This document shows positions 63,042-64,000 of a DNA stretch of 64,000 nucleotides, in pieces. Position 1 is the stretch's first letter. Each line of letters starts with the position of its first letter. The stretch covers positions 1 to 64,000 of the forward strand of contig JAFYEA010000009.1 in assembly GCA_017544525.1 (NCBI GenBank), read 5' to 3'. Below the pieces are notes generated by a model that was not told where the DNA came from, searched no databases, and saw nothing but the letters and a program-made list of their open reading frames with translations. Source of the stretch: Bacilli bacterium. GTDB taxonomy: Bacteria; Bacillota_I; Bacilli_A; RF39; UBA660. Position numbers and translations under genes: made by a program.

Positions 63042-63713
63042 TCATAATTTTTTATGTGCTAGTATAACTTTATATACTTTAATAGAATCTTTAATGGCTT
63101 TAAAAGTAGTAGTATGTTTATCAAAATATATAGTTTCTATTTCTACTTCTATTATTTTTATTTTCTTCTTAGTTAATGTTAATAGAACATTCATTTCATA
63201 TTCAAATCTGTCACCTGAAATATTTAACATTTCATCTATTAAGTCAACATAAAAACCTCTTAATCCTGTTTGAGTATCATATATCTTTACACCACTTACT
63301 TTGTTAAATACTTTTCTAGTTATACTATTACCTATTTTACTTTTTATTGGGGTATTCTTATCAAATTTTCTTCCACCAATAACAAAGCAATCTTTATTCT
63401 TTAATGCACATTCAAATACTTTAATAGCATCTCTAACTGTATGCTGTAAATCAGCATCCATTGTTACTATTACTACATCTTTATAACAATTTTTTATATA
63501 TTTAAAACCTGTTTTTAATGCACAACCTTTTCCTTTATTTACTTCATGATTTAAAATAGTACATTTATCTTTTATTCTATTAAATATTTCATCACTATTG
63601 CTTCCATCATTAACAACTATAATTTCTATTTTCTTTTCTTTTAATTCATCAATTAATGATATAAAGTTTTCAGTTGGATTATATGCAGGAATTAGAACAA
63701 TCATCTTTTCCAT
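63042..63713 (-). CDS. Glycosyltransferase family 2
   Basis: A 223-residue soluble GT2 enzyme of the dolichyl/polyprenyl-phosphate mannosyltransferase-like type. It has MIVLIPAYNPTENF at the start, IIVVNDGSN, the catalytic MDADLQH (D-x-D-like) and DTQTGLRGFY. It moves a sugar from a nucleotide donor to a lipid phosphate or polymer. The acceptor is unknown. AAAGGATTAAT precedes the ATG. It lies downstream of apt. Confidence 0.85.
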   Translation of the reverse strand: MEKMIVLIPAYNPTENFISLIDELKEKKIEIIVVNDGSNSDEIFNRIKDKCTILNHEVNKGKGCALKTGFKYIKNCYKDVVIVTMDADLQHTVRDAIKVFECALKNKDCFVIGGRKFDKNTPIKSKIGNSITRKVFNKVSGVKIYDTQTGLRGFYVDLIDEMLNISGDRFEYEMNVLLTLTKKKIKIIEVEIETIYFDKHTTTFKAIKDSIKVYKVILAHKKL

Positions 63714-63730
63714 ATTAATCCTTTCATATT

Positions 63731-63757
63731 AAAAATGAAGAATTGTTATTCTTCATT
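63731..63757 (-). terminator. Intrinsic terminator of apt
   Basis: Stem AATGAAGAA / TTCTTCATT with a 6-nt loop, T tail on the minus strand, and the stop codon inside. Confidence 0.85.
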
Positions 63758-64000
63758 AATATCTATTATTGAGAATACTTCATCATTATTTAATTCTGCT
63801 ATATTTATAACAGCACCTACTCCTAATACATTACCGCCCAAATCAGTAATAGCTTTTTTAATGCCATTAACAGTATTCCCAGTAGCATAAATATCATCAA
63901 TTATAAAATAATTCTTTCCTTTATATTTACCTTTTACTAATTTAGGTAATTCTAAATAATCTTTCCCATATTCTTTTTCATATTCGAATGATGTTTCTAC
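63746..64000 (-). CDS. apt: Adenine phosphoribosyltransferase (C-terminal part, cut by window end)
   Basis: The last 84 residues of a type I phosphoribosyltransferase: YLELPKLVKGKYKGKNYFII, then the PRPP-binding motif DDIYATGNTVNG and DLGGNVLGVGAVI. The layout matches Apt (salvage of adenine to AMP), although another purine phosphoribosyltransferase cannot be excluded without the N-terminus. The gene continues beyond base 64000. Confidence 0.8.
   Translation of the reverse strand, partial: VETSFEYEKEYGKDYLELPKLVKGKYKGKNYFIIDDIYATGNTVNGIKKAITDLGGNVLGVGAVINIAELNNDEVFSIIDINEE

Noticed and set aside
1..64000. Mycoplasma-type code (TGA as Trp)
   Set aside because: Tryptophans in conserved proteins are encoded by TGG, and TGA ends several genes.

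Overview
The window reads as chromosomal DNA of a very AT-rich Bacillota bacterium, most likely class Bacilli and a small-genome gut lineage of the RF39 / Erysipelotrichia-like kind (lineage is inference). The evidence is EzrA, RNase HIII, a ComN-like regulator upstream of a fused SecDF, the rplS-signal peptidase pair, a YmfF/YmfH pair, an NPKTG sortase-type surface protein and L-lactate dehydrogenase. The code is standard: Trp is TGG, and TGA acts as a stop (for example 2344-2346 and 16916-16918). Almost every gene is on the minus strand. Only rnhC and one small Gly/Tyr-rich membrane protein are on the plus strand. No rRNA, tRNA, CRISPR array or transposase was seen.

Layout in the direction of transcription, from high to low coordinates: a partial adenine phosphoribosyltransferase, a glycosyltransferase, a Tim44-like protein, Ldh, a HerA/DUF853 ATPase, an aquaporin and a DUF362 protein (64000-58242); membrane or surface proteins including the NPKTG protein (58184-54920); a core block with EzrA, FtsK, DeoD, the two M16 peptidases, ComN-SecDF-Rel-Dtd, three unknown proteins, HtpX and MutS (54826-34209); rnhC on the opposite strand; an alpha/beta hydrolase and the tmk-thyA-folA thymidylate operon; a RodA/FtsW protein, L19, signal peptidase and an NfnAB-like flavoprotein pair (to 23783).

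Accessory region 1 (22735-13683) holds a two-gene operon: a CYTH triphosphate-binding protein, then a single 559-residue protein joining a viperin-like radical SAM domain to a complete LysR-type regulator. Downstream is a tight eight-gene operon (SDR, radical SAM/SPASM, histidine phosphatase, HPr-kinase-like protein, ATP-grasp, membrane glycosyltransferase, P-loop kinase-like protein, Nudix). It looks like a biosynthetic or nucleotide-modification system with a fused enzyme-regulator. This is my leading candidate for an undescribed system.

Accessory region 2 (about 4100-1) holds consecutive defence- or hydrolase-like genes (MBL-fold hydrolase, beta-lactamase-like serine hydrolase, DUF488, PD-(D/E)XK nuclease-like). 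They are separated by four copies of a repeated intergenic module. Each module starts with a Shine-Dalgarno sequence and a tiny ORF, and the three longer-cored ORFs share a Lys-Thr-Asn-(Ile/Met)-Asn-Trp-Leu-Ile core. Differences between copies in this core are mostly synonymous, which points to selection on a peptide. An AT-rich tract follows, and hairpins are visible in three copies.

Regulation visible in the sequence includes many intrinsic terminators whose hairpins contain the stop codon of the gene they end, several extended -10 promoters, a short leader ORF plus terminator in front of tmk, apparently leaderless starts for mutS and the RodA-like gene, and a possible small RNA near 34.1 kb.
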